64,000 nucleotides of DNA from an uncultured Erythrobacter sp. (GTDB lineage: Bacteria > Pseudomonadota > Alphaproteobacteria > Sphingomonadales > Sphingomonadaceae). The position numbers and the translations under genes were made by a program. Every line of letters begins with the position of its first letter. Position 1 is the stretch's first letter. Below, piece by piece: positions 62,963 to 64,000 of this stretch. The DNA is taken from positions 248,001 to 312,000 of the forward strand of contig CANMTU010000001.1 of the NCBI GenBank assembly GCA_947501005.1, given 5' to 3'. Under the pieces are notes generated by a model. It made no database searches. It was given only the letters and a program-made list of their open reading frames with translations, and was not told where the DNA came from.

Positions 62963-62981
62963 GCGTCGGATTGTGCGGCGA

Positions 62982-64000
62982 TCAGGCGGCCTGCGCGATC
63001 TCTTCCGCAGGCTCGGTCCGGATGAGGTAGTCGAAGGCGGAGAGGCCGGCTTTCGATCCTTCGCCCATCGCGACCACGATCTGCTTGTAGGGCACGTCGG
63101 TCACGTCGCCCGCTCCGAAAATGCCGGGCAGATTGGTGCGGCCTTCCTCGTCGGTCTCGATCTCGCCGAATTTCGACAAGGCGAGGCCGCTGTCCTTCAG
63201 CCATTCGGTGTTCGGCACGAGGCCGATCTGGACGAACACACCGGCAAGAGCGATCGTGCGTTCCTCGCCGCTGGTGCGGTCTTTCAGGCGCAGGCCCGAA
63301 ACCTTGCCGTTCTCGCCGAGGATCTCCGTCGTCTGCCCGCTGGTGACGATATCGACGTTGGAGAGGCTGCGCAGCTTGGCCTGCAACACCTCGTCGGCGC
63401 GCAATTTGCTGTCATATTCGATCAGCGTGACGTGGCCGACGATCTTGGCAAGGTCGATCGCCGCCTCGACGCCGGAATTGCCGCCGCCGATCACCGCGAT
63501 GCGCTTGCCCTTGAACAGCGGACCGTCGCAGTGCGGGCAATAGGCGACGCCCTTGTTGCGATATTCCGCCTCGCCGGGGACGCCGATATTCTTCCAGCGC
63601 GCGCCGGTCGCGAGGATCAGGCTGCGGCTTTTCAGAGTGGCGCCGTTGCCGAGTTCGACCGTGTGATAGCCGCCCTCTTCGCTCGCGGGGGTGAGCTTCA
63701 CCGCCCTGGCGAGGTTCATCAGGTCGATATCGTATTCGCCGACATGCCGCTCCAGCTCGCCGGCCAGCTTCGGGCCTTCGGTATAGACCGTGCCGGGCAG
63801 GTTCTCGATCCCCAGCGTATCGTGCAACTGCCCGCCGAAGCGTTCGGCCGCGATGCCGGTGCGAAAGCCCTTGCGCGCGGTATAGATCGCCGCGCCCGCG
63901 CCCGCCGGGCCGCCGCCGACCACGAGGACTTCGAACGGGTCCTTCGCGGCGAGCTTCTCGGCCGCCCTGGCATCGGCGCCGGTGTCGACCTTGGCGAGGA
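62982..64000 (-). CDS. ahpF: Alkyl hydroperoxide reductase subunit F, C-terminal part
   Basis: The 5-prime part is beyond the window edge. The visible 338 residues begin in [14 protein letters not shown], the linker after the N-terminal thioredoxin-like domains, and continue with [21 protein letters not shown] (FAD-binding), [13 protein letters not shown] (redox disulfide), [16 protein letters not shown] (NADH-binding) and [17 protein letters not shown]. The match to E. coli AhpF in layout, including linker, distinguishes it from thioredoxin reductase, for which the conserved core alone might be mistaken. It reduces the peroxidase AhpC, whose gene is expected upstream. A hairpin separates it from katG. 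Confidence 0.95.
   Translation of the reverse strand, partial: LAKVDTGADARAAEKLAAKDPFEVLVVGGGPAGAGAAIYTARKGFRTGIAAERFGGQLHDTLGIENLPGTVYTEGPKLAGELERHVGEYDIDLMNLARAVKLTPASEEGGYHTVELGNGATLKSRSLILATGARWKNIGVPGEAEYRNKGVAYCPHCDGPLFKGKRIAVIGGGNSGVEAAIDLAKIVGHVTLIEYDSKLRADEVLQAKLRSLSNVDIVTSGQTTEILGENGKVSGLRLKDRTSGEERTIALAGVFVQIGLVPNTEWLKDSGLALSKFGEIETDEEGRTNLPGIFGAGDVTDVPYKQIVVAMGEGSKAGLSAFDYLIRTEPAEEIAQAA

Noticed and set aside
62982-64000. Thioredoxin reductase TrxB
   Set aside because: The core would fit, but the preceding linker [14 protein letters not shown] and the [12 protein letters not shown] motif match AhpF.

Overview
The window is a stretch of ordinary bacterial chromosome at roughly two-thirds G+C, densely packed on both strands. 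Gene content (glutathione-dependent formaldehyde oxidation, a TonB-dependent receptor, SecB beside a Tim44-like protein, a UbiE-UbiB-CoaBC-Dut block, an alphaproteobacterial-type LexA box, GlsB-like stress protein, intracellular PHA depolymerase) and protein style point to an alphaproteobacterium of the Sphingomonadales, most likely the Erythrobacteraceae. This is inference from gene families and order; no rRNA gene is present. I saw no tRNA, rRNA, CRISPR array, prophage or intact insertion sequence.

Layout. 1-7.2 kb: end of a TonB receptor, a YggS-type PLP protein, a thiamine-phosphate-synthase-like protein, FtsK, a DUF389 membrane protein and alanine dehydrogenase. 7.2-8.6 kb: a low-G+C patch (43-53% in 60-base samples against about 67% next door) with an FkbM methyltransferase, probably acquired. 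8.6-24.4 kb: housekeeping genes: thioesterase, two peptidases, a VOC protein behind a LexA box, a HerA-like ATPase, a PabB-PabC fusion, a pseudouridine synthase, ArfB, L33, LolA, exonuclease III, RibA with a vestigial RibB-like front half, Psd, a DksA-type zinc finger and RecQ. 24.5-29.6 kb: small lipoproteins and a tightly coupled acyl-CoA operon (acyl-CoA dehydrogenase, a CoA-transferase resembling 2-methylfumaryl-CoA isomerase, thiolase, MaoC-like hydratase), followed by phenylalanine hydroxylase. 30.6-38.5 kb: another small lipoprotein, a GlsB-like protein with a candidate general-stress promoter, UppP, an M13 peptidase, an ABC exporter, a PHA depolymerase and an unrecognised membrane protein. 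38.6-41.5 kb: formaldehyde detoxification (AdhC, cupin, VOC protein, FghA). 41.6-43.6 kb: two exported unknowns, a GST and a GIY-YIG gene bracketed by inverted repeats. 43.6-49.8 kb: MutM, UbiE, UbiB, CoaBC and Dut. 49.8-52.2 kb: a membrane protein divergent from a winged-helix regulator with a polytopic membrane half, and a DUF4136 lipoprotein. 52.3-58.3 kb: TrpS, MurJ, SecB, a Tim44-like protein, MltA and an Smr protein. 58.4-64 kb: a peroxide-defence group (KatE, KatG, AhpF, the last cut by the window edge).

The most interesting leads are the isomerase/hydratase-like CoA operon, the LexA box before a VOC gene, the RibA with a decayed RibB-like domain, the membrane-embedded winged-helix regulator, the inverted-repeat-flanked GIY-YIG gene and a 20-base motif shared by two divergent promoter regions. 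I see no clear-cut new defence or mobile system.
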